Source: Achromobacter xylosoxidans A8 (GTDB lineage Bacteria; Pseudomonadota; Gammaproteobacteria; Burkholderiales; Burkholderiaceae_B). Taken from it: a stretch of 64,000 nt of DNA. Of this stretch, positions 54,560 to 62,903 are shown one piece after another; the first letter of the stretch is position 1, and every line of letters starts with the position of its first letter. The notes under the pieces were generated by a model. That model was not told the DNA's origin, did no database searches, and was given only the letters and a program-made list of their open reading frames with translations. The stretch is taken from positions 5,518,001 through 5,582,000 of the forward strand of contig NC_014640.1 in assembly GCF_000165835.1 (NCBI RefSeq), written 5' to 3'. A program made the position numbers and the translations under genes.

Positions 54560-55363
54560 ATGTTTTCAGAATCCCCCATAGGCATCTACGATTCCGGCGT
54601 CGGCGGACTGAGCGTGCTGCGCGCCATCCGCGACGCGCTGCCCCACGAATACCTGCTGTACGTGGCCGACTCGGCCCATGTGCCCTACGGCGAAAAGACC
54701 CAGGACTACGTCGAGCAGCGCGCCAGCACCATCGCCGATTACTTCGTGTCGCGCCAGGCCAAGGCCATGGTGGTGGCTTGCAACACCGCGACCGCGGCGG
54801 CCATCGCCCAACTGCGCCAGCGCCATCCGCAACTGATCATCATCGGTGTGGAACCCGCCATCAAGCCCGCCGCGCACCTGACCAGTAGCGGCGTGGTGGG
54901 CGTGTTCGCCACCACCGGCACTCTGGCCAGCCCCAAATTCGCGGCGCTGGTCCAGCGCCAGGCCCCCGAAGTCCGCATCCTGTTCAGGCCCTGCCCCGAA
55001 TGGGTGCGGCTGGTTGAACAAGGCGTGCTCAGCGGCCCCGAGGCCGAGGCCGCGGTGCGCGCTCCCGTGGCGGAGCTGCGCGAAGCCGGCGCCGATGTGC
55101 TGGTGCTGGGCTGCACCCACTTTCCTTTCCTGCGCGACGCGATCCAGGCGGCTGCCGGCCCCGGCGTGCCGCTGCTGGAAACCGGTGCGCCCGTGGCGCG
55201 CTGGCTGCGTCACCAGCTCCAGGAACGCGGCCTGCTGCGCGCCGACGGCCCGGGCGACCTGCGTCTGGAGACCAGCGGCTCGGCCGAGGCGCTGAGCGCG
55301 CTGGCCCCACGCCTGCTCGGACAAGCGCCCGCCGCACATACTTTGGAGCCGCGCTGGCGTTGA
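54560..55363 (+). CDS. murI: Glutamate racemase MurI
   Basis: 267 residues. Both catalytic cysteines are in place: ACNTATAAA and LGCTHFPFL. IYDSGVGGLSVLRAI at the start binds substrate. It supplies D-glutamate for peptidoglycan. Confidence 0.96.
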   Translation: MFSESPIGIYDSGVGGLSVLRAIRDALPHEYLLYVADSAHVPYGEKTQDYVEQRASTIADYFVSRQAKAMVVACNTATAAAIAQLRQRHPQLIIIGVEPAIKPAAHLTSSGVVGVFATTGTLASPKFAALVQRQAPEVRILFRPCPEWVRLVEQGVLSGPEAEAAVRAPVAELREAGADVLVLGCTHFPFLRDAIQAAAGPGVPLLETGAPVARWLRHQLQERGLLRADGPGDLRLETSGSAEALSALAPRLLGQAPAAHTLEPRWR

Positions 55364-55511
55364 TGACGCGTCGACCGCGCGCCCAGCGGACCCCGATTGC
55401 GCGCTGATTGCGCCCGGTTTGATCCCGCGCATGTCGCGCTAGTCCGATTCGGCGAATAATTCGGATACAGTGGACTACAACGCCGCCCGCGGCGCGCACA
55501 AGGAGACGCCC

Positions 55512-55937
55512 ATGAAACGCATCCTGATCCCCGTGGACGGTTCGCAGCCCGCCGTCCATGCGGTCCAAGCCCTGCTCGACGCCCGCGGCTACGACCCCGT
55601 CGAACGCGTGGAACTGCTCACGGTCCAGATCCCCCTGAAGTCGGGCAAGATCGGCCGCGGCCTGTCGCAGGCCGAGATCGACGCCTACCACGAGGAAGAA
55701 GGCCGCCACGCGCTGCAGGCCGCCAGCGACCTGCTGACCCAGGCCGGCGTGCCCTTCCAGGCCCGCGTCGAAGTGGGCGCGGCGGCCGAGACCATCGTGC
55801 GCGTGGCCGACGAATCCGGCGCCGACGAAATCTACATGGGCTCGCGCGGGCTGGGCTCGGTGTCGTCCTGGTTCCTGGGTTCGGTCGCAACACGCGTCCT
55901 GCATCTGACGGAGTTGCCCGTCACTCTGGTCAAGTAA
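55512..55937 (+). CDS. Universal stress protein
   Basis: 141 residues from the ATG at 55512 with AGGAG upstream. UspA fold with the nucleotide loop MGSRGLGSVSSWFLGSVATRVL (G-2x-G-9x-G-S). 16 bp before a second usp gene, so they form a pair. Confidence 0.93.
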   Translation: MKRILIPVDGSQPAVHAVQALLDARGYDPVERVELLTVQIPLKSGKIGRGLSQAEIDAYHEEEGRHALQAASDLLTQAGVPFQARVEVGAAAETIVRVADESGADEIYMGSRGLGSVSSWFLGSVATRVLHLTELPVTLVK

Positions 55938-55953
55938 CCGTCAAGGAGCATCC

Positions 55954-56382
55954 ATGCTGAACATCCTGGTCCCTGTAGACGGCTCCGACAACGCCAACCG
56001 CGCCGTCCTGTATGCCCGCCAGCTGGCCCAAGGCGCCGGCGCCGCGCGCATCCATCTGCTCAACGTCCAGACGCCCGTGCAAGGCCGGGCCGGCCTGTCG
56101 CGCCTGATCACGCAGGACATGATCGACGAGTTCTACCTGCGCGAAGGCCAGGAGGCCACGGACGAGGCACGCAAGCTTCTGGACGTGACCGGCGCCGACT
56201 ACACCAGCCACGTCGCATTCGGCCATGCGGCGACGGAAATCGCCGGCTACGCGCAAGACCACAACTGCGCACGCATCGTGATGGGCACGCGCGGCAACGG
56301 CACACTCGCGAACATCCTGATCGGCTCGGTCGCCAACCAGGTGCTGCAACTGGCCGAAGCGCCAGTCACGCTGGTCAAGTAA
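55954..56382 (+). CDS. Universal stress protein
   Basis: 142 residues; AAGGAG upstream. VDGSDNANRAVLYA and ATP loop MGTRGNGTLANILIGSVANQVL. It shares the layout of its neighbour at 55512-55937, suggesting an old duplication. Confidence 0.93.
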   Translation: MLNILVPVDGSDNANRAVLYARQLAQGAGAARIHLLNVQTPVQGRAGLSRLITQDMIDEFYLREGQEATDEARKLLDVTGADYTSHVAFGHAATEIAGYAQDHNCARIVMGTRGNGTLANILIGSVANQVLQLAEAPVTLVK

Positions 56383-56397
56383 ATCCGTGCGCCGGCC

Positions 56398-57774
56398 TCA
56401 GGCGGCCGGCAGCCACAGCGACACCCTCAAGCCCCCCAACGGCGAGCGCTCGGCCCGCACCTGGCCGCCATACGTGGTGGCCAGGTCGCGCACGATGTCC
56501 AATCCCAGGCCCGAACCCGGGCGCTGTTCATCCATGCGCACGCCGCGCAGGAAAATGCGTTCGCGCTCCTCGTCGGCAATGCCGGGGCCATCGTCGTCGA
56601 TCTGGATGAGCAACTGGCCAGGGTCCGCCGCAAGCGCGGTGACCTGTACCTGGCGTTCGGCCCATTTGCAGGCGTTGTCCAGCAGGTTGCCGACCATCTC
56701 CTGCAAGTCCTGCTCTTCTCCGCGGAACACCAGGCCATCGGCAAACTCGGGCATTTCCAGCTGCAATCCGCGCTGCGCATACAGGCGCTGCATGACCCGC
56801 AACAGGCCCTCGATGGGCTTGCGCAAGGGCGTGCGGCTGTCGGCCGCGTCGGACGCCGCGGCGGCGCGGGCGCGCGCCAGGTGATAGTCGATCTGGCGGC
56901 GCGCCATGCCGACCTGCTCCTGCACCAGCGCCGCCAGCGGCCCTTCCTCGCGCGCCGCGGCATTGCCCAAGATCGTCAGCGGGGTCTTCACCGCATGCGC
57001 CAGATTGCCGGCCTGCGTGCGCGCGCGCTGCACCATGTCGGCGTTGACGGCCAGGACGCGGTTGAAATCATCGACCAGGGGCTGGATTTCGCTGGGAAAA
57101 CTGCCCTCGATGCGCACGCTGGCCCCGCCATGCTGCCGGGCCAGCTGCCGCCTGAGCCTTGCCAGCGGCCGCAGGCCCACCATCACCTGGACCACGGCCG
57201 CCACGGTCAATCCAGCCGCCAGCGCGCCCAGCGAAATCAGCAGCATGTGGTTGAAGCGCCCTATCGGTTCAGCCAGCACCTGGCTGTCGGCCGCCACGAT
57301 CAGGCGCAAGGGCGCGGCCTCGGTCTCGGCCGGTTCCAGCATGCGCGTCAACGCGGTGAGGCGGTGCTTTTCCGGCCCCGCGATGTCATAGACGCCATCC
57401 GCGTTGTCGGCGGCGGGCAGCGCCAGTACCTGGTCCCAAAGGGAACGCGAGCGCGCCGCGCCCACGGCCACCGGGCGGCCCTGCTCGTCGAGCCGGTCGA
57501 TCTGCCAGTACAGGCCGGACAGTGGCTGCTCCAGCCTAGGATCGCTCAGCGGCGGCGATACCACCAGGCGGCCATCGGGAGCCACATTCACGGCGGCGGT
57601 CAGCTGGTTCAGGTGCAGGGTCAGTTCAGCGCGCAATTGCTCGGTGATGTGCTGGCGGAACAAGCTGCCCAGCCCCCAGCCGGCCAACACCACCGTGACC
57701 ACGATCCAGGCCAGCGTGCCGGCCAGCAGGCGCCAGCGCAGCGAGCCGGGTGCGCGCGCGCCCTGCGGCATCAT
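56398..57774 (-). CDS. Sensor histidine kinase
   Basis: 458 residues from the ATG at 57774, overlapping the regulator stop (ATGA). Two membrane helices (about 16-36 and 177-199) bracket a periplasmic sensor of about 140 residues. A HAMP-like linker precedes phospho-acceptor His260 (GNLAHAVKTPLTIL); N-box NLLDNACKWA, DDDGPGI and GSGLGLDIV follow. Partner of the response regulator upstream. The signal may be metal or envelope stress, given the PepSY neighbours. Confidence 0.94.
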   Translation of the reverse strand: MMPQGARAPGSLRWRLLAGTLAWIVVTVVLAGWGLGSLFRQHITEQLRAELTLHLNQLTAAVNVAPDGRLVVSPPLSDPRLEQPLSGLYWQIDRLDEQGRPVAVGAARSRSLWDQVLALPAADNADGVYDIAGPEKHRLTALTRMLEPAETEAAPLRLIVAADSQVLAEPIGRFNHMLLISLGALAAGLTVAAVVQVMVGLRPLARLRRQLARQHGGASVRIEGSFPSEIQPLVDDFNRVLAVNADMVQRARTQAGNLAHAVKTPLTILGNAAAREEGPLAALVQEQVGMARRQIDYHLARARAAAASDAADSRTPLRKPIEGLLRVMQRLYAQRGLQLEMPEFADGLVFRGEEQDLQEMVGNLLDNACKWAERQVQVTALAADPGQLLIQIDDDGPGIADEERERIFLRGVRMDEQRPGSGLGLDIVRDLATTYGGQVRAERSPLGGLRVSLWLPAA

Positions 57775-58433
57775 GCGGCGCAGGCCAGGCGATAACCCAG
57801 GCCGCGCACGGTTTCGATGGTGTCGGGCGGCAGCTTCTTGCGCAGCCGCCCGATGAACACGTCGATGGTGTTGGAATCGCGGTCGTGGTCCTGGGCGTAG
57901 ACGTGCTCGGTCAGCTCGCTGCGCGAAATGACTTCGCCCGCGCGCTGCATCAGCACGGCCAGCACCTTGAATTCGTGGCTGGTCAGGGACAACGCCTGGC
58001 CGTCCACCGTGACCTTGGCCAGGCGCGTGTCCAGCATCAGCGGTCCGCAGCGCCATTGCGCGCTGGCGTGGCTGCTGGAGCGGCGCAGCAGCGCCCGCAC
58101 CCGCGCCAGCAGCTCTTCCATGTGGAAAGGCTTGGTCAGATAATCGTCGGCGCCGGCATCGATGCCGGCGACCTTCTCGTGCCAGTTGTCGCGCGCCGTC
58201 AGGATCAGCACCGGCATGCCCTGGCCGCCGGCGCGCCATTGCTTGAGCACGGTCAGGCCGTCCATGACCGGCAGGCCCAGGTCCAGCACCACCACGTCGT
58301 AGGTCTCGACCGCGCCCATGTATTGGGCCGTCCCGCCATCGGCCGCCGTATCGACGGTATAGCCGGCCTGGCGCAAGGCGTCGGCCAATTGCGTGGCCAG
58401 GGTAGGTTCGTCTTCGACCACGAGTATGCGCAT
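57771..58433 (-). CDS. OmpR-family response regulator
   Basis: 220 residues. Receiver with phospho-acceptor Asp51 (VVVLDLGLPVMDGL) and an acidic pocket near VVEDEP, then a winged helix with DSNTIDVFIGRLRKKL. QseB/PmrA-like size. Its start touches the PepSY stop upstream. Confidence 0.95.
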   Translation of the reverse strand: MRILVVEDEPTLATQLADALRQAGYTVDTAADGGTAQYMGAVETYDVVVLDLGLPVMDGLTVLKQWRAGGQGMPVLILTARDNWHEKVAGIDAGADDYLTKPFHMEELLARVRALLRRSSSHASAQWRCGPLMLDTRLAKVTVDGQALSLTSHEFKVLAVLMQRAGEVISRSELTEHVYAQDHDRDSNTIDVFIGRLRKKLPPDTIETVRGLGYRLACAA

Positions 58434-58780
58434 CAGTGCTTGTCCCGGAATTGGATGTCGCGCCCCTTCACGCCCAGCACCTTGCCGTCGCGCGCGTCGA
58501 TCTTCAGCTTGACCAGCCGGCCGCCGCTTTGCAGCAGCCGGATCTCGTAGATGAACTCGCCATCGTCTTCCTCGAATTCGACCTTGACCACCTGCCCGGG
58601 ATAGTCGCGCTCGACGATGTCCAGCACCGAGCGCAGGGGCAGGACCTTGCCGGCCTGCAGGGCCTGGCGCGCCTGCTCATGGTCGCTTTCGTCGGCCACG
58701 CCCGTGCCGGGGCCGACGGCCAGCGCCAACATCAGCGCGCCGCAGGACAGCCAGATTCGGGTACGCATTCCTCGGGTCAT
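58433..58780 (-). CDS. PepSY-domain exported protein, first gene of the two-component operon
   Basis: 115 residues. Signal peptide (WLSCGALMLALAVGPGTGVA), then a PepSY domain (LRSVLDIVERDYPGQVVKVEFEEDDGEFIYEIRLL ... DARDGKVLGVKG). Co-transcribed with regulator and kinase, so it may modulate the sensor. Confidence 0.88.
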   Translation of the reverse strand: MTRGMRTRIWLSCGALMLALAVGPGTGVADESDHEQARQALQAGKVLPLRSVLDIVERDYPGQVVKVEFEEDDGEFIYEIRLLQSGGRLVKLKIDARDGKVLGVKGRDIQFRDKH

Positions 58781-58847
58781 GGTCTCTTTCGCAATTCAGG
58801 GTCCGTCATAAGAGGCGATTCTCCGCCCAGTTATAGCGCCCGAAAAA

Positions 58848-58865
58848 TGAACGGCACGTGAACGG
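58848..58865. promoter_or_regulatory. Direct repeat, candidate response-regulator site
   Basis: TGAACGG at 58848-58854 and 58859-58865, an 11-bp period (7-mer plus 4), in the divergent gap between the two PepSY genes. This is the usual layout for OmpR/PmrA-type regulators. Confidence 0.55.
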
Positions 58866-58952
58866 CGGCTTCAGAATTGGTTCATCCGCACAACCGAATA
58901 ATGCGGTCATGGTCGCCATTCCGGCAACCCGCAACAACCAAGGAGCCATTCC

Positions 58953-59264
58953 ATGACCGCAATCCGCAACACCCTGGCCGCCCTGGCGCTTGGCGCCGCA
59001 ACCCTCACCGGCGCGGCCGCCGTTCACGCCCAGACGCCGGCGCAAACGCCTGTCCAGCCCGCCGCCACGGCCCCTGCCAACGCGACGCTGACCGTGCGCC
59101 AGGTCTACGACACGCTGACCGCCGCAGGCTACCGCAACATCACCGAGATCGAGCTCGAACACGGCCGCTACGACGTCAAGGCCGACAACCCGCAAGGCCA
59201 ACGCGTGAAGCTGCGGGTCGACGCTCAAAGCGGCGCCGTCCTGCGCAGCAAGATCAAGGACTGA
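58953..59264 (+). CDS. PepSY-domain exported protein
   Basis: 103 residues; AAGGAG upstream. Signal peptide cleaved near VHAQ (about 27). PepSY domain with VYDTLTAAGYRNITEIELEHGRYDVKADNPQGQRVKLRVDAQSGAVL. Divergent from the PepSY/two-component operon and 62 bp before the reductase gene. Confidence 0.9.
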   Translation: MTAIRNTLAALALGAATLTGAAAVHAQTPAQTPVQPAATAPANATLTVRQVYDTLTAAGYRNITEIELEHGRYDVKADNPQGQRVKLRVDAQSGAVLRSKIKD

Positions 59265-59326
59265 AGCACCCGCGCGATCGCGCCTTGCCACGCTCCGCCC
59301 GCATCCGGCGGGCCGAGCGCCCCAAC

Positions 59327-60682
59327 ATGGATGTCATCATGAAACCGATAGGAACCGGCGCCGCCCTCGGCGGCTTCCTGCTTGCCCTTACCCTGGCCTG
59401 GGGCCTGGACGCGCTGATCCTGCAGCCGCCCGCCGCAGGCGCCTGGTACTGGATCGCGCGGCAGCAAGGCCTGTACCTCACGGGCGTCTGGTCCATCGGG
59501 CTGATGGCCTTGATCATGCTGCTGGCCTTGCGGCCGGTATGGCTGGAACGGCCGCTGGGCGGCATGGACAAGATCTACCGGCTGCACAAATGGGCCGGCA
59601 TGCTCGCGGTGGGCGCCGGCGCCGCGCACTGGCTGCTGAAGCTGGCCAGCGGCCCGCTGAAGGGCCTGGCGGACGCGGGCAACCGTCCCGCCCGCGACGT
59701 CGTGCTGGCGCTGTTCGAAGGCTCGCGCGGCGTGGCCAAGGACCTGGGCGAATGGTCGATCTACCTGCTGCTTGCCATGCTGGCAATCACCCTGTGGCGG
59801 CGCTTTCCCTATCGGGCCTGGCGCCTCCTGCATCGCGTCATGCCGCTGCTATTCCTGGCGCTGGTGTTCCATACGGTGGCGCTGGCGCCGGCGTACTACT
59901 GGAGCGGTCCCGTGGGCCTGCTGCTGATTCCGCTGCTGGCCGCGGGCGCCTATGCCGCGCTGGTGGCGCTGCTGGGACGCGTTGGCCACGGCCGCCGCGC
60001 GCGCGGAAAGATCGTATCGCTGACCCACCAGCCGGACGGCATCATGGAGGTCAGCTGCGATCTCGACGCCAATTGGCGGCATCACCATGCGGGGCAATTC
60101 GCCTTCGTCACCTTCGACCGCAAGGAAGGCGCCCACCCGTACACCATCGCCAGCGCCCCCGTGCCTGGCGAGCGCCGCGTGACGTTCCAGATCAAGGCCC
60201 TGGGCGACTACACCCGCACGCTGGCGCGCACGCTGCGGATCGGCCAGGACGTCGCCGTGGAAGGACCCTATGGCCGCTTTCAGCTGGAACCCGACGCGGC
60301 TGGCGCCACGCAGGTCTGGGTGGCGGGGGGCATAGGCGTCACTCCCTTCCTCGCATGGCTGGAAGCGTTGCAGGCCGGCCAGGCGCAGCCGCCGCGCGTG
60401 TGGTTGCATTACTGCGTGCGCGACGCCGCGACCGATCCCTTCGTGCCGCTGCTGCGGGAGCGCTGCGCCGCGCTGGACTGCGTGACGCTGACGATACACA
60501 GCGCGCGTGACGGCAACACGCTGACGGCCGGCGCGCTGGCGCAGGGCGAGGTGGCCGCGGGCCGCGTCGCCGACGTCTGGTTCTGCGGACCCACCGGCCT
60601 GGCGGATGCGCTCAGGCGCGGGCTGCGCAAACTGGGCGGCGCGCACGTGCACTGGCACCAGGAAGCGTTCGAGATGCGCTGA
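59327..60682 (+). CDS. Ferric reductase-like transmembrane flavoprotein
   Basis: 451 residues from the ATG at 59327 (ATG at 59339 equally possible; neither has a strong site). Six membrane helices with His residues suited to haem (KWAGMLAVGAGAAHWLL, RLLHRVMPLLFLALVFHTVAL), then a ferredoxin-reductase module with FAD motif HPYTIASAP, VEGPYGRF and NAD motif VWVAGGIGVTPFLAWL. It moves electrons across the inner membrane. Known relatives reduce Fe(III) or other acceptors. Confidence 0.9.
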   Translation: MDVIMKPIGTGAALGGFLLALTLAWGLDALILQPPAAGAWYWIARQQGLYLTGVWSIGLMALIMLLALRPVWLERPLGGMDKIYRLHKWAGMLAVGAGAAHWLLKLASGPLKGLADAGNRPARDVVLALFEGSRGVAKDLGEWSIYLLLAMLAITLWRRFPYRAWRLLHRVMPLLFLALVFHTVALAPAYYWSGPVGLLLIPLLAAGAYAALVALLGRVGHGRRARGKIVSLTHQPDGIMEVSCDLDANWRHHHAGQFAFVTFDRKEGAHPYTIASAPVPGERRVTFQIKALGDYTRTLARTLRIGQDVAVEGPYGRFQLEPDAAGATQVWVAGGIGVTPFLAWLEALQAGQAQPPRVWLHYCVRDAATDPFVPLLRERCAALDCVTLTIHSARDGNTLTAGALAQGEVAAGRVADVWFCGPTGLADALRRGLRKLGGAHVHWHQEAFEMR

Positions 60683-60745
60683 TCATCCCCGGGCCGGCGC
60701 GGGCCCAAGCGTATGATGGACCTCACCGCCCCCGGAGCATGCATC

Positions 60746-62080
60746 ATGCCCACACCACGCCTTCTGCTGGCCGCCGCGATGGCCGTCGCCACCCTCAATG
60801 CCTGCGGCGAAATGGCCACGCTGCCGGTCGAGGCCGGCATGGGCCCTTCGCCCCAGCTGCCCGCCCCCAATCCCACCGCCATACCCACCGTGAAGACCGC
60901 CAAGGCCGTGGGCTGGCCCGCAGGCGCGCATCCCGTGGCCGCCGATGGCATGGCGGTGACCGAGTTCGCCAGCGGCCTGGACCATCCGCGCTGGCTGTAC
61001 GTGCTGCCCAACGGCGACGTGCTGGTGGCAGAGACCAATGCACCGCCCAAGCCCGAATCGGCCTCGGGCGGATTCAAGGGCTGGGTCGCCGGCCTGGTCA
61101 TGAAACGCGCCGGCGCCAGGACCGACAGCGCCAACCGCATCACCCTGCTGCGCGACACCAACCACGACGGCGTCGCCGACGCCCGTAGCGTGCTGCTGGA
61201 GGGCCTGAATTCGCCATTCGGCATGGCCTTGATCGGCAATCAGCTCTACGTGGCCAATGCCGACGCCGTGGTCCGCTTTCCGTATGAAGCCGGGCAGCAA
61301 CGGATCAGCGCCGCTGGCGTGAAGGTCACCGACCTGCCGGCCGGCATCAACCACCACTGGACCAAGAACCTGCTGGCCAGCCCGGACGGCAGCAAGCTCT
61401 ATGTGTCGGTAGGCTCCAACAGCAACGTCGGCGAAAACGGCATGGACATCGAAGAGGGACGCGCCGCCATCTGGGAGATCGACGTGGCCAGCGGCAACAA
61501 GCGCCTGTATGCCACCGGCCTGCGCAACCCGGTGGGCATGGCCTGGGCGCCCGACGGCAAGACGTTGTGGACCTCGGTCAACGAACGCGACGAGCTTGGC
61601 AGCGACCTGGTGCCCGACTACATGACCTCGGTGCGCGACGGCGGCTTCTACGGCTGGCCCTACAGCTACTTCGGCCAGCACGTCGACACCCGGGTGCAGC
61701 CGCCGCGCCCGGACCTGGTTGCGCGCGCCATCGTGCCCGATTACGCGCTGGGTCCGCACACGGCCTCGCTGGGGTTGGCCTGGTCGGGTGGCTCCAAGCT
61801 GCCCGCGCCCTACACCGACGGCATGTTCGTGGGCCAGCACGGTTCCTGGAACCGCGATCCGCGCAGCGGCTATAAGGTCATCTTCGTGCCCTTCCGCGAC
61901 GGCAAGCCCGATGGCGCCGCGCGCGACGTGCTGACGGGCTTCTTGAACCAAAGCGGCGAAGCCCAGGGGCGGCCGGTAGGGGTAGCCATAGACCGCCAGG
62001 GCGGACTGCTGGTGGCGGACGACGTCGGCAATGTGGTGTGGCGGGTCGGTCCCGCTTCTACAATGGCCGCTCCCCAATAA
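60746..62080 (+). CDS. Glucose/sorbosone dehydrogenase-like lipoprotein
   Basis: 444 residues from the ATG at 60746 (GGAG upstream). Lipobox TLNAC (Cys20), then a six-bladed propeller of the GSDH/L-sorbosone dehydrogenase type: [66 protein letters not shown]-dependent sugar or aldose oxidation is the family role; binding residues cannot be confirmed by eye. Confidence 0.88.
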   Translation: MPTPRLLLAAAMAVATLNACGEMATLPVEAGMGPSPQLPAPNPTAIPTVKTAKAVGWPAGAHPVAADGMAVTEFASGLDHPRWLYVLPNGDVLVAETNAPPKPESASGGFKGWVAGLVMKRAGARTDSANRITLLRDTNHDGVADARSVLLEGLNSPFGMALIGNQLYVANADAVVRFPYEAGQQRISAAGVKVTDLPAGINHHWTKNLLASPDGSKLYVSVGSNSNVGENGMDIEEGRAAIWEIDVASGNKRLYATGLRNPVGMAWAPDGKTLWTSVNERDELGSDLVPDYMTSVRDGGFYGWPYSYFGQHVDTRVQPPRPDLVARAIVPDYALGPHTASLGLAWSGGSKLPAPYTDGMFVGQHGSWNRDPRSGYKVIFVPFRDGKPDGAARDVLTGFLNQSGEAQGRPVGVAIDRQGGLLVADDVGNVVWRVGPASTMAAPQ

Positions 62081-62099
62081 TTCAAGACCAGGAGTGAGC

Positions 62100-62804
62100 A
62101 TGAGCACGGAAAAAGTGGCGATCGTCACCGCCGGCGGCAGCGGCATGGGCGCGGCGGCGGCGCGCAAACTGGCGGCCGACGGCTGGCGCGTGGCCATCCT
62201 GTCTTCCTCCGGCAAGGGCGAGGCCCTGGCGCAGGAACTGGACGGCCTGGGCATCACCGGGTCCAACCGCTCGCCCGAAGACCTGGCGCGGCTGGTGGAC
62301 GCCACCCTGCAGAAATGGGGCAGGATCGACGCGGTAGTCAACAGCGCCGGCCACGGCCCCAAGGGTCCGCTGCTGGAAATCAGCGACGAGGACTGGCACC
62401 TGGGCATGGAGTTCTACCTGCTGAACGTGGTGCGCATCGCGCGCCTGGTCGCACCGGTGATGAAGCAGCAGAAATCCGGCGCCATCGTCAATATCTCGAC
62501 CTATGCCACCTTCGAGCCGGAAGCGTTGTTCCCCACGTCTGGCGTGTTCCGCGCCGGGCTGGCCGCCTTCACCAAGGTGTTCGCCGACGAATACGCCGAA
62601 CACAATGTGCGGATGAACAACGTGCTGCCGGGCTTCATCGACAGCCTGCCTGAAAAGGAAGACCGCCGCACGCGCATCCCGATGGGTCGCTACGGCACCG
62701 CCGAAGAGGTCGCGGACCTGATCGCCTTCCTGGCTTCCGACGCCTCTTCCTACATCACCGGCCAGAACATCCGCATCGACGGCGGCATCACGCGCTCGGT
62801 CTGA
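62100..62804 (+). CDS. SDR-family protein with non-canonical active site
   Basis: 234 residues from the ATG at 62100 (AGGAG). Rossmann motif TAGGSGMG (10-17), NSAG (81-84) and the C-terminal GQNIRIDGGITRSV are classical-SDR. Aligned to FabG, the catalytic Ser, Tyr and Lys fall at Thr134, Ser147 and Arg151 (ALFPTSGVFRAGLAAFTK), so the normal triad is absent. It follows the sorbosone-dehydrogenase-like gene by 19 bp and is probably in the same operon. Confidence 0.88.
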   Translation: MSTEKVAIVTAGGSGMGAAAARKLAADGWRVAILSSSGKGEALAQELDGLGITGSNRSPEDLARLVDATLQKWGRIDAVVNSAGHGPKGPLLEISDEDWHLGMEFYLLNVVRIARLVAPVMKQQKSGAIVNISTYATFEPEALFPTSGVFRAGLAAFTKVFADEYAEHNVRMNNVLPGFIDSLPEKEDRRTRIPMGRYGTAEEVADLIAFLASDASSYITGQNIRIDGGITRSV

Positions 62805-62840
62805 CACCATCCTTTTGGACTAGTCCCTCGTTCGAATGAC

Positions 62841-62871
62841 GGTATTGAAGCCCGCCCTGGGCTTCAGTACC
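62841..62871 (+). terminator. Hairpin between the SDR and DUF1800 genes
   Basis: GGTATTGAAGCCC and GGGCTTCAGTACC (one wobble) around GCCCT, then GTAGGTTTT. Outer TCGAATG/CATTCGA arms could extend it. Terminator of the SDR operon or leader structure of the next gene. Confidence 0.5.
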
Positions 62872-62903
62872 GTAGGTTTTCGCATTCGACGAGGTGCCTG
62901 CGC

